Part shown: piece by piece, positions 1 to 8,453 of the stretch
How the letters are laid out: each line of letters begins with the position of its first letter
Numbering within the stretch: the stretch's first letter is position 1
Assembly (NCBI GenBank): GCA_902510025.1
Contig: CABWZX010000005.1
Location: 1 to 38,900, forward strand
DNA: 38,900 nt
Source of the DNA: an uncultured Pelagibacteraceae bacterium
GTDB lineage: Bacteria; Pseudomonadota; Alphaproteobacteria; Pelagibacterales; AG-422-B15
Direction of reading: 5' to 3'
Made by a program: the position numbers and the translations under genes
Notes under the pieces: model-generated
Told to the model about the DNA's origin: nothing
The model's database searches: none
What the model saw: only the letters and a program-made list of their open reading frames with translations

Positions 1-501
1 AAAATAGTATTGCCTGGGGTTGGTGCATTTGCAGATTGTAAAAAATCGATTTTTGATATTCAAGGCATGTATGATTCTTTAGAAGAATCAGTCCTGTCTA
101 AAAAAATTCCATTTATGGGCATTTGTGTTGGGATGCAACTTCTAGCTGAAAAGGCAGAAGAATTTGGTACACATGAAGGTTTTGGATGGATACCTGGCTC
201 AGTGGTTAAAATTACTGAGGCAGAGGGGTATAAAATTCCACACATGGGCTGGAACGAGGTTGATTTTAAAGAAAATCCTTTATTTCTAGGTTTAGAACAA
301 AAAACAAACTTTTATTTTGTTCATAGTTATTATTTTGAGACAGCAAATTCTGAGGATACAGCCGCAACTACTAACTATCCCAACGTAATTACTGCAGCTG
401 TCAAAAAAGACAATATTTTTGGAACGCAATTCCACCCTGAGAAAAGCCATAATAGTGGCCAGGTCATCCTCACTAATTTTTTAAAGTGGGATAACAAATG
501 A
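1..501 (+). CDS. hisH: Imidazole glycerol phosphate synthase glutaminase subunit HisH (5' partial)
   Basis: This class I glutamine amidotransferase releases ammonia from glutamine and passes it to HisF, forming IGP and AICAR in histidine synthesis. The frame is open from base 1 (K-I-V-L-P-G-V-G-A-F), so the ORF-track TTG start at 10 is internal and the true start lies upstream of the window. About 35 N-terminal residues are missing against the usual length of about 200. The nucleophile Cys sits in GICVGMQ, and the His and Glu of the catalytic triad are in QFHPEKS near the C-terminus. The stop overlaps the hisA start as ATGA, so the two are probably translationally coupled. Identity is certain; only the 5' end is lost. 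Confidence 0.96.
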   Translation, partial: KIVLPGVGAFADCKKSIFDIQGMYDSLEESVLSKKIPFMGICVGMQLLAEKAEEFGTHEGFGWIPGSVVKITEAEGYKIPHMGWNEVDFKENPLFLGLEQKTNFYFVHSYYFETANSEDTAATTNYPNVITAAVKKDNIFGTQFHPEKSHNSGQVILTNFLKWDNK

Positions 502-1220
502 TCCTATTTCCTGCAATTGATTTAAAAGACGGCAAATGCGTCAGGCTTATACAAGGCGATTTTGAGCAATCAAAGGTATATAACGCATCTCCAGTTGATC
601 AGGCAAAATTATTTGAAGATTTAGGAATAGAATGGTTGCATTGTGTTGATCTTGATGGAGCTCTAGAAGGTGTATCAAAAAATATAAAATGTATTGAAGA
701 GATATGCGCTAAAACAAAACTAAAAATTCAATGCGGTGGCGGAATAAGAACAGAAGACCAAATAGTAAAATTATTAGACATCGGAATTTCAAATATAATT
801 CTTGGAACAGTGACTTTTGAAGATGCAGATTTTTTTACTAGTATGGTGAATAAATTTCCAAATTTAATTTCTATAGCTCTTGATATTAAAAATGATCAAG
901 TTGCAACGAAGGGATGGGTAGATGTTCGTAATATTGATCTAGATTCATTTTTAAATTCTATTAATGATATGAAAATTAATTCTATTATTTGTACCGATGT
1001 AATGAGAGATGGAATGAAAAAAGGCATCAATCATAAAATGTTAGAGAATATTATGAATAAGACAAATATTCCATGTGTTGCTTCGGGGGGTGTTTCTTCA
1101 GTAGATGACATTTCATTATTGAAAAAACAAAACTATAAATCATTAAAAGGGGCAATAGTTGGTAAAGCAATTTATGACAATGAATTTGATATTAAAAATG
1201 CTTTAGAGGTAATCGCATAA
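498..1220 (+). CDS. hisA: ProFAR isomerase HisA
   Basis: HisA isomerises the aminoaldose ProFAR to the aminoketose PRFAR, the step just before HisHF in cytosolic histidine synthesis. At 240 residues it has full length for this TIM barrel. The two expected acidic catalytic residues are visible: Asp8 in FPAIDLK and Asp129 in SIALDIK. The half-barrel phosphate-binding glycine motifs are CGGGIR near residue 80 and ASGGVSS in the C-terminal half, with TDVMRDG between them. The ATG overlaps the hisH stop by four bases, and one base separates its stop from hisF. This gives a tight hisH-hisA-hisF order as in most proteobacteria. Nothing is unusual. Confidence 0.98.
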   Translation: MILFPAIDLKDGKCVRLIQGDFEQSKVYNASPVDQAKLFEDLGIEWLHCVDLDGALEGVSKNIKCIEEICAKTKLKIQCGGGIRTEDQIVKLLDIGISNIILGTVTFEDADFFTSMVNKFPNLISIALDIKNDQVATKGWVDVRNIDLDSFLNSINDMKINSIICTDVMRDGMKKGINHKMLENIMNKTNIPCVASGGVSSVDDISLLKKQNYKSLKGAIVGKAIYDNEFDIKNALEVIA

Positions 1221-1221
1221 C

Positions 1222-1980
1222 ATGTTGAAAAAAAGAATAATCCCGTGTTTAGATGTTGATAATGGTAGAGTTGTTAAGGGGGTTAACTTTGTAGATCTTG
1301 TTGATGCAGGTGATCCTGTGGAACAAGCAAAAATATACAACGCTGAGGGCGCAGATGAACTGTGTTTTTTAGATATCACGGCTTCAAGTGATAATAGAAA
1401 AACACTTCTGGACGTTGTTCAAAAAACTGCTGAGAACTGTTTTATTCCACTTACAGTTGGAGGAGGAGTTAGAACACTCGACGATATTGCAAAACTGTTA
1501 CATTCCGGGGCTGATAAGGTTTCTATTAATACGGCAGCTGTTCAGAATCGAAACTTAGTACGCGATGCTTCAAACAAATATGGCGCATCAACTATAGTTG
1601 TTGCTGTGGATGCAAAAAAAGTAAAAGACCAAAAGTGGCAAGTATTTACTCATGGAGGAAGAAAGGCCACAGATATTGATGTCATAGACTATTGCAATGA
1701 AATTGAAGAGCTTGGAGCTGGAGAAATTTTACTTACTTCTATGGATAGAGATGGAACAAAAACTGGATTTGATAATGATCTACTGCAGGCGATTACATCA
1801 AAACTTTGTATTCCAGTTATTGCTTCAGGTGGAGTTGGTAATCTTGAACATATGTATGATGGTGTTGCCATTGGAGGTGCAAGTGCATTATTAGCAGCTT
1901 CAATTTTTCACTTTGGAGAATACAGAATAGAAGATGTAAAAAGATATCTTGCTGATAAAAATATACCCGTTAGGATTTAG
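1222..1980 (+). CDS. hisF: Imidazole glycerol phosphate synthase cyclase subunit HisF
   Basis: HisF is the TIM-barrel cyclase that joins ammonia from HisH to PRFAR and splits it into IGP and AICAR, linking histidine and purine synthesis. The 252-residue product has the family length. Asp11 (PCLDVD) and Asp130 (VAVDAKK) match the two catalytic aspartates. GGGVRT near residue 80, TSMDRDGT and ASGGVGN mark the phosphate sites. The gene starts one base after the hisA stop and ends two bases before the next ATG, so it belongs to the same transcript. Confidence 0.98.
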   Translation: MLKKRIIPCLDVDNGRVVKGVNFVDLVDAGDPVEQAKIYNAEGADELCFLDITASSDNRKTLLDVVQKTAENCFIPLTVGGGVRTLDDIAKLLHSGADKVSINTAAVQNRNLVRDASNKYGASTIVVAVDAKKVKDQKWQVFTHGGRKATDIDVIDYCNEIEELGAGEILLTSMDRDGTKTGFDNDLLQAITSKLCIPVIASGGVGNLEHMYDGVAIGGASALLAASIFHFGEYRIEDVKRYLADKNIPVRI

Positions 1981-1982
1981 TT

Positions 1983-2270
1983 ATGAAAGGTTATTGGATT
2001 GTAAAAGTTAATGTTTTAGACATGGAAAAGCAAAAAGAATATGCTTCTTATGCTGGTGAAGCTGTTAAAAAATTTGAAGGCAAGTTTTTAGTTCGAGGAG
2101 GGGAGCAGTCCACAAAAGAAGGAAAAGAATATCAAAGAAATGTAGTTGTTGAATTCCCATCTTACGAACAGGCTAAAAGCGCATATGAAAGCAATGAATA
2201 TCAATCTGCAAAAAAAATTTTGGGAAATAATAAAGATAGAATTTTTGCGATTGTGGAAGGCACTCAATAA
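1983..2270 (+). CDS. DUF1330 family protein
   Basis: This small 95-residue protein opens with MKGYWIVKVNV and continues through KFLVRGGEQ and VVVEFPSYEQAKSAYES, the typical pattern of the DUF1330 ferredoxin-like (dimeric alpha/beta barrel) family. The family has no settled biochemical role. It has no signal peptide and no membrane segment, so it is probably a cytosolic dimer. Its position is odd: it sits inside the histidine operon between hisF and hisE, two bases after hisF, and its TAA overlaps the hisE ATG by one base (TAATG). Coexpression with the his genes is therefore near certain, but a role in the pathway is not shown by the sequence. Confidence 0.85.
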   Translation: MKGYWIVKVNVLDMEKQKEYASYAGEAVKKFEGKFLVRGGEQSTKEGKEYQRNVVVEFPSYEQAKSAYESNEYQSAKKILGNNKDRIFAIVEGTQ

Positions 2271-2578
2271 TGAGCAATAAAGTAGAAGTTTTAGTGAGGT
2301 TATTTGAGACTATAGAAAAAAGATCAAATGATGATCCGAGTCAGTCTTACACTGCACAACTCTTATCTGAAGGAAAAGAAAAATGTATTGCGAAACTAAA
2401 AGAAGAATCTTTAGAAACAGTAGAAGCAGCTGAGAAAGATGAAGTTTCTCAAATTATATACGAATCTGCTGATCTGATTTATCATTTATTAGTTTTATGG
2501 AAAAAGTTTGATTTAACCCCTGATCAAATTTATACAGAATTAGAAAATAGGGAAGGTAAGACAGGAATTAGAAAATAG
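2270..2578 (+). CDS. hisE: Phosphoribosyl-ATP pyrophosphatase HisE
   Basis: HisE hydrolyses phosphoribosyl-ATP to phosphoribosyl-AMP, the second step of histidine synthesis. The all-alpha MazG-like fold is recognisable from the acidic helix KEESLETVEAAEKDE and the E-x-x-D pair in YESADLIYHLLVLW, which supply the magnesium-binding carboxylates. The length of 102 residues is normal for a stand-alone HisE; there is no HisI fusion in the window. The gene is coupled to the upstream DUF1330 gene (TAATG), and its TAG overlaps the following GTG start by one base. Confidence 0.93.
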   Translation: MSNKVEVLVRLFETIEKRSNDDPSQSYTAQLLSEGKEKCIAKLKEESLETVEAAEKDEVSQIIYESADLIYHLLVLWKKFDLTPDQIYTELENREGKTGIRK

Positions 2579-2952
2579 TGAGTTACGATAAAGAAAATAT
2601 TTTTGCAAAAATCATAAGAGGAGAAATTCCTTGCGATAAAATTTACGAAGATGATTATGCATTATCTTTTGAGGATATAAGGCCACAAGCTCCTTCACAC
2701 GCACTCATTATTCCAAAAGGAGAATACATCGATATTAATGATTTTAGTGCCAATGCTTCTGATGAAGAAATAGTAGGATTTAATCGAGCAGTTTCAATAG
2801 TTGCTGACAAGCTTGGTATTAGTGAGCAGTCTGGAGGTAATGGTTATAGGCTGATTACTAATGCAGGCAAAGATTCACACCAAGAAGTACCACATTTGCA
2901 TTTTCACTTACTAGCTGGAAGACCTTTAGGTCCAATGGTTTTTCCAGAGTAA
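2578..2952 (+). CDS. HIT-family nucleotide hydrolase (HINT-like)
   Basis: This is a 124-residue histidine-triad protein. The signature HLHFHLL (His106, His108, His110) is present together with the upstream NAGKDSHQEVPH segment typical of the HINT branch, which cleaves nucleoside phosphoramidates and related AMP adducts. The N-terminus NIFAKIIRGEIPCDKIYED is canonical for the family. The start is GTG, chosen because it overlaps the hisE stop (TAGTG) and places the conserved N-terminal block correctly. Members of this family commonly sit next to hisE in alphaproteobacteria. The physiological substrate cannot be read from the sequence. Confidence 0.93.
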   Translation: MSYDKENIFAKIIRGEIPCDKIYEDDYALSFEDIRPQAPSHALIIPKGEYIDINDFSANASDEEIVGFNRAVSIVADKLGISEQSGGNGYRLITNAGKDSHQEVPHLHFHLLAGRPLGPMVFPE

Positions 2953-2974
2953 CCAAAATATACATAGGTCAAAT

Positions 2975-3436
2975 ATGATGGATAATATTTCAGATAGCGA
3001 TTTGATAGAGCTATTTAATAAAAACCAACTTTTTCGTTTATTTAATTTAACTGTTTTAGAAGTAAATACAAAAGAAGGTACAATCAAAGTTGAATTTGAT
3101 GTCGATGAAAAATTTTGTAATCCAGCAGGAGATGTACAAGGTGGAATAGTTAGTGGCATGGTTGATGACGCTACAGCACTTGCATTTATTTTTCAAAATA
3201 AGTTTAGAAAAAGGCCTCCAACAATAGAACTGAAAACAAATTTTTTATATCCGACCAAACCTGGGAAAGTTATTGGATATGGTAATGTTGTGAAGTCAGG
3301 AAAAAATATTGTTTTTCTTGAAGGTAGCTTAGAACAAAATAATAAAACAGTTGTAACGGCTTCATCAACATGCGTAATTGCTGATATGCCACAGATTAAT
3401 TTTAAAAAAATGATAGGAGATACAAATGCAAAATAA
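2975..3436 (+). CDS. PaaI-like hotdog-fold thioesterase
   Basis: A 153-residue single hotdog-domain protein. The segment NPAGDVQGGIVSGMVDDATALAF corresponds to the family's N-x-x-G-x-x-H/Q-GG block followed by the catalytic acidic residue on the long helix, and IELKTNFLYPTKPG is the matching second half. Family members hydrolyse acyl-CoA thioesters in the cytosol; the acyl chain is not predictable here. Two in-frame Met codons occur at the start (MMDN), and I kept the first. The 3' end overlaps the next gene by 11 bases, indicating co-transcription with the reductase that follows. Confidence 0.88.
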   Translation: MMDNISDSDLIELFNKNQLFRLFNLTVLEVNTKEGTIKVEFDVDEKFCNPAGDVQGGIVSGMVDDATALAFIFQNKFRKRPPTIELKTNFLYPTKPGKVIGYGNVVKSGKNIVFLEGSLEQNNKTVVTASSTCVIADMPQINFKKMIGDTNAK

Positions 3437-4439
3437 ACAATGGATACTTTCTAGTTTTCCAAAAGGAGATATACAAGACGGAGATCTAGTGCTGCAAGAA
3501 AATGAATTAAGTGAACTAAAAGACAATGAAATTCTTATTAGAAATATTTATTTATCTTTAGATCCAGCTAACCGCGGTTGGATGAGTGGCCAAGCATCTT
3601 ACGTTGATGCTATGCAAATAGGCGATGTTATGCGTGGGGGCACAATTGGTATTATAGAAGACTCAAAAAACGAAAAATTTAAAAAAGGCGAAATTGTTAA
3701 TTGTATGGGAGGTTGGCAAGAATATCTCATTAGTGATGGCAAAGGTGTAAGAGTAATTCCACAAAATACCGGATTTCCATTAGATAGCTTTATGAGTGTT
3801 TTAGGTATGACTGGAATGACAGCATACTTTGGGTTACTAGATATCACTGATCCTAAAGAAGGAGAAACGTTAGTAGTTTCTGCAGCTGCAGGAGCTGTGG
3901 GTTCAATTGTATGTCAAATAGGAAAAATTAAAGGGTGTAAAGTCGTTGGAATTGCTGGTTCAGATGAAAAATGTGAATGGTTAACAAAAAATTTAAAGCT
4001 TGATGGTGCAATTAATCATAAAACTGAAAATGTAAGAAAAAGATTAAAGGAACTATGCCCTGATGGAATTGATATTTATTTTGAAAATGTGGGAGGTCCT
4101 ATTACTGAAGCAGTTTTAACAAGAATGAATATCAAGGGACGCATTAGCTTATGTGGATTAATTTCAGGATACAATGCTGAATCATTAGTTCCAGGACCTG
4201 CCTGGGGGAATCTACTAATTAAAAGAATTAAATTACAAGGATTTATTATTTTTGATTACTACAAGCGAATGATGGAGTCTTTTATGGACCTTAGTCAATG
4301 GATAAAAGAAGGAAAGATTCAATATAAGAATGATATAGTTCCAGGATTAGAAAATGCATCTACATCGATTAAGAAACTATTTTCTGGAGAGAATAAGGGT
4401 AAGCTAATAATTCAAGTTTCTGAAGATCCCACAAGTTAA
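3426..4439 (+). CDS. NADP-dependent oxidoreductase, MDR superfamily (CurA / leukotriene B4 dehydrogenase type)
   Basis: A 337-residue zinc-independent medium-chain reductase. The N-terminal block with LSLDPANRGWMS and RGGTIG is characteristic of the YncB/CurA/LTB4-dehydrogenase branch. The Rossmann dinucleotide site is AAAGAVGSIVCQIGKIKG near residues 150-167, followed by VVGIAGSDEKCEWL and YFENVGG. Relatives reduce the C=C bond of alpha,beta-unsaturated ketones with NADPH; the substrate here is unknown. It overlaps the thioesterase upstream. Only two bases separate its stop from the stop of the convergent methyltransferase gene, so no terminator fits between them. Confidence 0.92.
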   Translation: MQNKQWILSSFPKGDIQDGDLVLQENELSELKDNEILIRNIYLSLDPANRGWMSGQASYVDAMQIGDVMRGGTIGIIEDSKNEKFKKGEIVNCMGGWQEYLISDGKGVRVIPQNTGFPLDSFMSVLGMTGMTAYFGLLDITDPKEGETLVVSAAAGAVGSIVCQIGKIKGCKVVGIAGSDEKCEWLTKNLKLDGAINHKTENVRKRLKELCPDGIDIYFENVGGPITEAVLTRMNIKGRISLCGLISGYNAESLVPGPAWGNLLIKRIKLQGFIIFDYYKRMMESFMDLSQWIKEGKIQYKNDIVPGLENASTSIKKLFSGENKGKLIIQVSEDPTS

Positions 4440-4441
4440 AT

Positions 4442-5194
4442 TTATTGAGGGTAAAAAATAAAATTAAATAGGTAGCTATCATTATTGGTAGGATTACGAT
4501 GAAATTTATTTAAATCTATCTCTTTAATTTGGATAATTTTTTTATTCATTAAAACACAGCACTTGTAGCCCAATTTTTCTACAGAAGATATCTGATCTTC
4601 TATGGGAATTTGATTATGCTTTTCCTCCATCTCAATCACCATTGTAGGTTTAAATTTGTTTATTGTTTCTTGAGCTCCTTCAATAACCTCATGTTCATGA
4701 CCTTCAACATCAATTTTAATAAAATCAACATCTAAGAAATTATATTCATCTAAACATTTAGCTTCTATAGATATGCTTTTATGTTCACCTTGTACTTTGA
4801 TTGAACTTAAAGATGCTCCTTGATTTGAAAACCCTTTACTCCCCTTAGGTATGAGTAAATCTACTGATCCGGATTTATTTGAAAGAGCGATGTTATAACT
4901 GTTTACATTTTTAATTTTTATATTTTTTAAAGCATTAAAAATTTTTGGATTTGGTTCAAATGATTCTACTTGTTTGGCGTATTTTGATAACCAGTAGCTC
5001 CACACTCCAACATTTGCACCAATATCTATTGCTCTATTGCAATTAACTAATAAGTTTGGAATTATTTTTATTTCCTTTTCGCCTTTTCTTTTTTCACGCC
5101 AGGCCCTCTCCCTTATTCTTAGCCAGTCAGGAACAATAAAATCCCTAACCTTTTCCTCAAGGGTTTTTGGAGGAATCCATTCTTCATTTCCCAT
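4442..5194 (-). CDS. FkbM-family SAM-dependent methyltransferase
   Basis: A 250-residue methyltransferase. The SAM-binding motif I is AIDIGANVGVW near residues 55-65, followed by the acidic loop ESFEPNP. The FkbM hallmark DFIKIDVEGHEHEVIEGA is in the second half, with VIEMEEK after it. FkbM enzymes typically O-methylate sugars or small natural products, and members in marine alphaproteobacteria are often of unknown target. There is no signal peptide, so it is probably cytosolic. It is the last gene of the minus-strand run, six bases after the PfkB kinase. The target cannot be inferred from its neighbours. Confidence 0.9.
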   Translation of the reverse strand: MGNEEWIPPKTLEEKVRDFIVPDWLRIRERAWREKRKGEKEIKIIPNLLVNCNRAIDIGANVGVWSYWLSKYAKQVESFEPNPKIFNALKNIKIKNVNSYNIALSNKSGSVDLLIPKGSKGFSNQGASLSSIKVQGEHKSISIEAKCLDEYNFLDVDFIKIDVEGHEHEVIEGAQETINKFKPTMVIEMEEKHNQIPIEDQISSVEKLGYKCCVLMNKKIIQIKEIDLNKFHRNPTNNDSYLFNFIFYPQ

Positions 5195-5200
5195 CTTAAT

Positions 5201-6154
5201 TTATAATCGTGCACCGTACTTTTGAATAATTTGAGATGCCAATTTTACACCTTTGTTACCGCATTCTTGAAGAGTCTTATTATTGATATACTCTAATAAA
5301 AATCCCGCAGCAAAAATATCCCCAGCTCCTGTTGTATCGACAAGTTTTTCAATTTTTTCTGGTTCAATCGTAATAGATTCATTATTCAATATTATTTGTG
5401 CTCCATTTTCACCACGAGTTATTGCAAAAATTTTATTAAGACTCTTCATTTGATCAATTGCTGCATTTAAATTTTCAACTTCGAAGAGTGCTTTAGCTTC
5501 TTCCTCATTTGCAAAAACTATATCTGCATCATCTTCAACAAGTTTTCTAAAACTTTCCCTAAATCTTTCAATACAGAACACATCAGAAACACTAAATGCT
5601 ACCTTTTTTCCATTATTCTTAGCACACTCTGTTGCTTTTTTAATCGCAATTTGAGCATCGTCTAAATCCCATAAATACCCTTCAAGATATGTAATGCTAG
5701 AATTTTTTATGACTTCTTCATTAATATCTTGTGAATTTAATTTTTGAGATATGCCAAGGTAAGTACTCATTGTCCTCTGTGCGTCAGGAGAAACCATTAC
5801 TACACACCTGCCTGTTTCTGCTTCATCGGATTGAGGAGTATTTGCGAAGTGAACTTGTTCCTTTGTTAAACCTTCAACAAACTTATCACCCATTTCATCT
5901 TTGCCGACTTTTCCAATAAATGCAGTTTTAATTTTATTCTGCGCAAGACAAACAATAGAATTTGCTACAGATCCGCCAGATACAGTTGTTTTAATTTCCA
6001 AGTTGTTAGAAATTTTTTTTACACTTTCTAGATCAACCAAGGACATTAATCCTTTTCTAATATCATGTTCTACTAAATATTGATCATCAATGTCAGCGAT
6101 AACATCAACTATTGAATTTCCTATTCCGACTATATCAAAATTTTTATCTACCAT
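5201..6154 (-). CDS. PfkB-family carbohydrate/nucleoside kinase (adenosine kinase-like)
   Basis: A ribokinase-fold kinase of about 317 residues. The substrate-side glycines appear as GGSVANSIVCLA, and the ATP-side signature with the catalytic Asp is VDTTGAGDIFAAGF. The start NFDIVGIGNSIVDVIADID resembles alphaproteobacterial proteins annotated as adenosine kinase, but sugar kinases of this family look alike, so the substrate is open. I start it at the ATG at 6154, not at the track's 6193: the extra 13 residues lie inside the preceding SDR gene and precede the conserved MVDKNFDIVGIG. With this start it overlaps the SDR gene by seven bases, suggesting coupling. Confidence 0.87.
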   Translation of the reverse strand: MVDKNFDIVGIGNSIVDVIADIDDQYLVEHDIRKGLMSLVDLESVKKISNNLEIKTTVSGGSVANSIVCLAQNKIKTAFIGKVGKDEMGDKFVEGLTKEQVHFANTPQSDEAETGRCVVMVSPDAQRTMSTYLGISQKLNSQDINEEVIKNSSITYLEGYLWDLDDAQIAIKKATECAKNNGKKVAFSVSDVFCIERFRESFRKLVEDDADIVFANEEEAKALFEVENLNAAIDQMKSLNKIFAITRGENGAQIILNNESITIEPEKIEKLVDTTGAGDIFAAGFLLEYINNKTLQECGNKGVKLASQIIQKYGARL

Positions 6155-6876
6155 TTTTCTACCCAAGGTCTTAAGTCTAATTCCTGTGTCCAAGCATTTC
6201 TCGGTTGTTTATGAAGCATAATATAATTTTTTGCAATGTCATCAGGATTCATAAGACCGTCTATTTTCTTTTTTTCTTTAACATAATCTGGAAAAAGTTT
6301 TTGTATCCAAGGAGTGTCTATTGCACCATCAATGATAACATGGGCCACATGGATTCCTTTGGGACCTAGTTCTCTAGCCATGCTTTGCGCTAAAGCTCTT
6401 TTAGCGTGTTTTGCACCAGCAAAAGCTGCAAAGCCATCACCACCTCTTACACTTGCAGTTGCACCAGTAAAAATAATTGTACCTTTTTTTCTAGGGATCA
6501 TCTTTTTAGCAACTTCTCTACCCATCAAAAATGCTCCAAAAGCAGCCATTTCCCAAACTTTATAGTATTTTTGTGATGTTGTTTCTTTAATTCCAAATCT
6601 GATATTTGCACCTATATTGTATACTGCCACTTCAATCTCACCAATTTCATTTTCAATCTTATTAATTAAATTAGTTACATCTTCTTCTTTGCGTGCATCT
6701 AAAGAAAATGGGTGACAAATACCACCAAAGTCTTCTATCTCTTTTTTTAATGTAGTAAGTTCTTCACCTGATCGTCTTGCTACAACTGCTGTTAAGCCTT
6801 CTTTAGCAAAACCTCTTGCAACTGCCGATCCTAGGCTAGTCCCTACTCCTATCACTAAAGCTACTTTTTTTGTCAT
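6148..6876 (-). CDS. SDR-family protein lacking the catalytic tyrosine (SDR_c10-like)
   Basis: A 242-residue Rossmann protein of the classical short-chain dehydrogenase/reductase fold. The N-terminal nucleotide site reads VIGVGTSLGSAVARGF, an imperfect version of TGxxxGxG. The position of the active-site YxxxK motif reads FAGAKHAKRAL, so Tyr is replaced by Phe while Lys is kept. Both deviations match the described SDR_c10 subgroup (cd05373), so this is probably a conserved subfamily trait rather than damage. Ordinary SDR redox chemistry is doubtful and the function is unknown. It lies downstream of nth with 66 bases between, and it overlaps the PfkB kinase gene. Confidence 0.88.
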   Translation of the reverse strand: MTKKVALVIGVGTSLGSAVARGFAKEGLTAVVARRSGEELTTLKKEIEDFGGICHPFSLDARKEEDVTNLINKIENEIGEIEVAVYNIGANIRFGIKETTSQKYYKVWEMAAFGAFLMGREVAKKMIPRKKGTIIFTGATASVRGGDGFAAFAGAKHAKRALAQSMARELGPKGIHVAHVIIDGAIDTPWIQKLFPDYVKEKKKIDGLMNPDDIAKNYIMLHKQPRNAWTQELDLRPWVEKW

Positions 6877-6942
6877 TTTTATTTATATATTTATAAAATT
6901 CTATCAGTTTGAATTGATCACTCAAAGACAATTAATACTAAA

Positions 6943-7596
6943 CTACGCTTTTTTTGTTTTAATTGGAGACTTTCGATTTGGATAGCAGGTTTTACAAATT
7001 TTACACTCTATGCCATAACAACTTCTTGCGGTACAAAATTCCCTTCCATAATAAATTATCTGTAAATGAAGTTTGTTCCATGATTTTTTAGGAAATAACA
7101 ATTTTAAATCTTTTTCAGTTTGCTTAACATTTTTTCCACTAGTTAAACCCCATCTTTGAGCTAAACGATGTATATGAGTATCAACCGGAAATGCTGGATG
7201 ACCAAATCCCTGTGACATTACCACACTTGCAGTCTTATGACCTACGCCTGGTAATTTTTCAAGTTCTTCAAAATTTTCAGGTACATTTCCATTAAATTTT
7301 TTTACAAGAATTTTAGACAAATTAGAAATTGCTTTTGATTTTTGAGGGGCCAAGCCACAAGGTCGTACTATGCTATATATGGTTTTCACAGGAATTTTTT
7401 TCATTTTAATTGGATTGTTTGCTTTTGCAAAAAGCGATGGTGTTATTTTATTTACTCTATCATCAGTGCATTGTGCACTTAATAAGACTGCAATTAGTAA
7501 TTCAAATTGATTTTTATGTTTAAGTGGAATTGGGACTTTGGGATATTTATGATTTAAAATTTTTAGAACTGAACTTGCTCGCTCATTTTTATTCAT
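6943..7596 (-). CDS. nth: Endonuclease III (DNA glycosylase/AP lyase)
   Basis: A 217-residue base-excision repair enzyme that removes oxidised pyrimidines and nicks abasic sites. The helix-hairpin-helix LPGVGHKTASVVM carries the catalytic Lys, and FPVDTHIHRLAQRWGL carries the catalytic Asp. The C-terminal iron-sulfur region reads FCTARSCYGIECKICKTC. Its cysteine spacing does not fit the usual C-x6-C-x2-C-x5-C, although at least five cysteines are present, so a cluster is likely but its ligands are uncertain. The gene follows dapB after nine bases, an order common in alphaproteobacteria. Confidence 0.95.
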   Translation of the reverse strand: MNKNERASSVLKILNHKYPKVPIPLKHKNQFELLIAVLLSAQCTDDRVNKITPSLFAKANNPIKMKKIPVKTIYSIVRPCGLAPQKSKAISNLSKILVKKFNGNVPENFEELEKLPGVGHKTASVVMSQGFGHPAFPVDTHIHRLAQRWGLTSGKNVKQTEKDLKLLFPKKSWNKLHLQIIYYGREFCTARSCYGIECKICKTCYPNRKSPIKTKKA

Positions 7597-7605
7597 TGAA
7601 TTTTT

Positions 7606-8412
7606 TTAAAGACCTAAAACATCAACCATAGAAAATAATCCAGGTTTTTTACCCTGCCCCCATTTAACTGCATAAATTGCTCCTGAAGCAAAAATTCCGC
7701 GATCATTTGCCTTATGTTGAAGATTAATTGTTTCATCGGCACTACAAAAAATTACTTCATGATTTCCAACTGTTTCACCTTTTCTAAATGAAGAAAAAAC
7801 TATTTTATTTTTTGCTTCTTTTCCTTTTGTATTGAGACGGCTTATTTTTTTTACCTTATCTAGTTTAAGATTTCTTCCTTTCGCAGCAGCGCCACCCAAC
7901 ATAAGAGCTGTTCCAGAGGGAGCATCGATTTTATGTTTATGATGTTCTTCATTAATTTGAATATTGAATGACGCATCAAGTTTTGATGCAGCCTGTTTTA
8001 CAAGGGTTTCCAGTAAATTAACTCCTAAACTCATATTGCCTGATTTAATAATTGTTGCATGTTTAGAGGCATATTCAATTTTTTTTAACTGTTTATTTGA
8101 TAAACCAGTTGTTCCTATAACATGCACTATTCTTGCTTGGGCAGCATATTTTGAATGATCTACAGTTGCATGAGGAAGTGTAAAGTCAATAACAGCGTCA
8201 GTATTTGCAAATAAATCAATGATGTTGTCAGAAATTTTAATACCTACATTTTTTGTTTTTAAAATTTTTCCTATATCTTGCCCTAAATTTCTGTGTCCTG
8301 AAACTTCTAAGGCACCAACAAGTTTTAATCCTTTGTCACTTAAGACTTTTTTAATAATTGTTTGCCCCATACGTCCTGAAGCGCCGGTGACAACAACTTT
8401 AATTTTTTTCAT
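7606..8412 (-). CDS. dapB: 4-hydroxy-tetrahydrodipicolinate reductase DapB
   Basis: DapB reduces the DapA product with NAD(P)H on the way to diaminopimelate and lysine, and so also feeds peptidoglycan synthesis. The nucleotide site VTGASGRMGQTI is at residues 8-19, and the family signature EEHHKHKIDAPSGTAL contains the catalytic His pair and the substrate-binding Lys. The 268-residue length is normal. It lies 41 bases downstream of dnaJ, between the chaperone genes and nth. The close spacing suggests it can be read from the same transcript. Confidence 0.97.
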   Translation of the reverse strand: MKKIKVVVTGASGRMGQTIIKKVLSDKGLKLVGALEVSGHRNLGQDIGKILKTKNVGIKISDNIIDLFANTDAVIDFTLPHATVDHSKYAAQARIVHVIGTTGLSNKQLKKIEYASKHATIIKSGNMSLGVNLLETLVKQAASKLDASFNIQINEEHHKHKIDAPSGTALMLGGAAAKGRNLKLDKVKKISRLNTKGKEAKNKIVFSSFRKGETVGNHEVIFCSADETINLQHKANDRGIFASGAIYAVKWGQGKKPGLFSMVDVLGL

Positions 8413-8453
8413 TTTTCTAAGATAGATTAATTAATAGTAAAAAGTAAGTATTA

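Noticed and set aside
6155-6193. Extra 13 N-terminal residues of the PfkB kinase (MDTGIRLKTLGRK)
   Set aside because: They are encoded inside the SDR gene, and the family start MVDKNFDIVGIGNS has its own ATG at 6154.
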